Assembly: GCF_003627755.1 (NCBI RefSeq) | Contig: NZ_CP032694.1 | Location: forward strand, 3,964,501-4,028,500 | DNA length: 64,000 nt | DNA from: Rhizobium jaguaris | GTDB taxonomy: Bacteria > Pseudomonadota > Alphaproteobacteria > Rhizobiales > Rhizobiaceae | Reading direction: 5' to 3' | Program-made: the position numbers and the translations under genes | Notes under the pieces: generated by a model | What the model was told of the DNA's origin: nothing | Seen by the model: only the letters and a program-made list of their open reading frames with translations | Database searches by the model: none | Part shown: one piece after another, positions 63,932 through 64,000 of the stretch | Position numbering within the stretch: the stretch's first letter is position 1 | How the letters are laid out: each line of letters begins with the position of its first letter

Positions 63932-64000
63932 TTAGTGGTTTTTATTCGGCCCTTTTCCAGTGGCGAAGACGCAGGTCTTCACCTTGCAGTTCGGGTCATC
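63932..64000 (-). CDS. C-terminal end of a gene running off the right edge
   Basis: The minus strand reads DDPNCKVKTCVFATGKGPNK-NH then a TAA stop, an open frame to the last base of the window. The two Cys and lack of stops suggest a real protein tail, but 22 residues are too few to name it. A hairpin terminator follows about 115 bases later. Confidence 0.4.
   Translation of the reverse strand, partial: DDPNCKVKTCVFATGKGPNKNH

Overview
This window looks like a stretch of core chromosome from a fast-growing alphaproteobacterium of the Rhizobiaceae, most likely Rhizobium sensu stricto. The evidence is the GC-rich codon usage, a C4-pathway 5-aminolevulinate synthase, aerobic cobaltochelatase CobS/CobT, a CpdR cell-cycle receiver, an alphaproteobacterial type promoter before rpmB, and several intergenic mosaic elements of the rhizobial RIME type. 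Nothing was searched against a database; all names rest on motifs and family knowledge.

Layout. 1-7.1 kb: end of a large TIGR02302 membrane protein, cpdR, hpt, a one-pass membrane protein, the divisome pair ftsE-ftsX, and a YdcF protein. 7.1-16 kb: plsC, a frameshifted chaC, a DUF2125 protein, tyrC-hisC, a methyltransferase divergent from gloB, a cupin, a YddG-like exporter and a DUF3108 protein. 16-18.1 kb: rpmB with a clear promoter and terminator, then yhhQ (queuosine precursor transporter) behind a candidate preQ1-I riboswitch that takes in the start codon, and a phytase-like lipoprotein. 18.2-25.5 kb: cobT-cobS, a J-domain protein, bolA, and aroK-aroB followed by a CNNM/CorC-type protein. 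25.6-33.7 kb: a 55-residue membrane protein, xerD, accA, an L,D-transpeptidase, tusA, a His-rich COG0523 GTPase downstream of dacF, an M20 amidohydrolase and tRNA-Arg(CCU).

33.7-39 kb is the most accessory-looking part. It holds a visibly AT-richer segment after the tRNA (DUF3307 protein, metallophosphoesterase, an orphan terminator), a BON-domain protein, dxr, and a PLP-dependent serine dehydratase gene broken by a segment carrying a reversed GNAT gene. 39-44.3 kb: hemA and a coxSLM molybdenum hydroxylase operon whose large subunit has the form II AYRGAGR signature. 44.5-51.4 kb: a glycine-zipper lipoprotein, a possible sRNA, and tamA-tamB. 51.6-55.1 kb: an Lrp-type regulator divergent from arginase-ornithine aminotransferase, then cheW. 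55.2-62.4 kb: an NAD-linked formate dehydrogenase operon (fdsG-fdsB-fdsA-fdhD-fdsD) preceded by its LysR regulator gene, with a perfect 19-bp palindrome of LysR-box form between them and a RIME inserted between fdsA and fdhD. 62.6-64 kb: a cupredoxin, a GlxA-type remnant, a small conserved-looking protein and the tail of a cut-off gene.

I did not find a convincing new multi-gene system, CRISPR array, intact prophage or intact insertion sequence. The best leads are regulatory (riboswitch at yhhQ, operator at fds, candidate sRNAs) and evolutionary (the broken serine dehydratase, the chaC frameshift, the tRNA-flanking segment).
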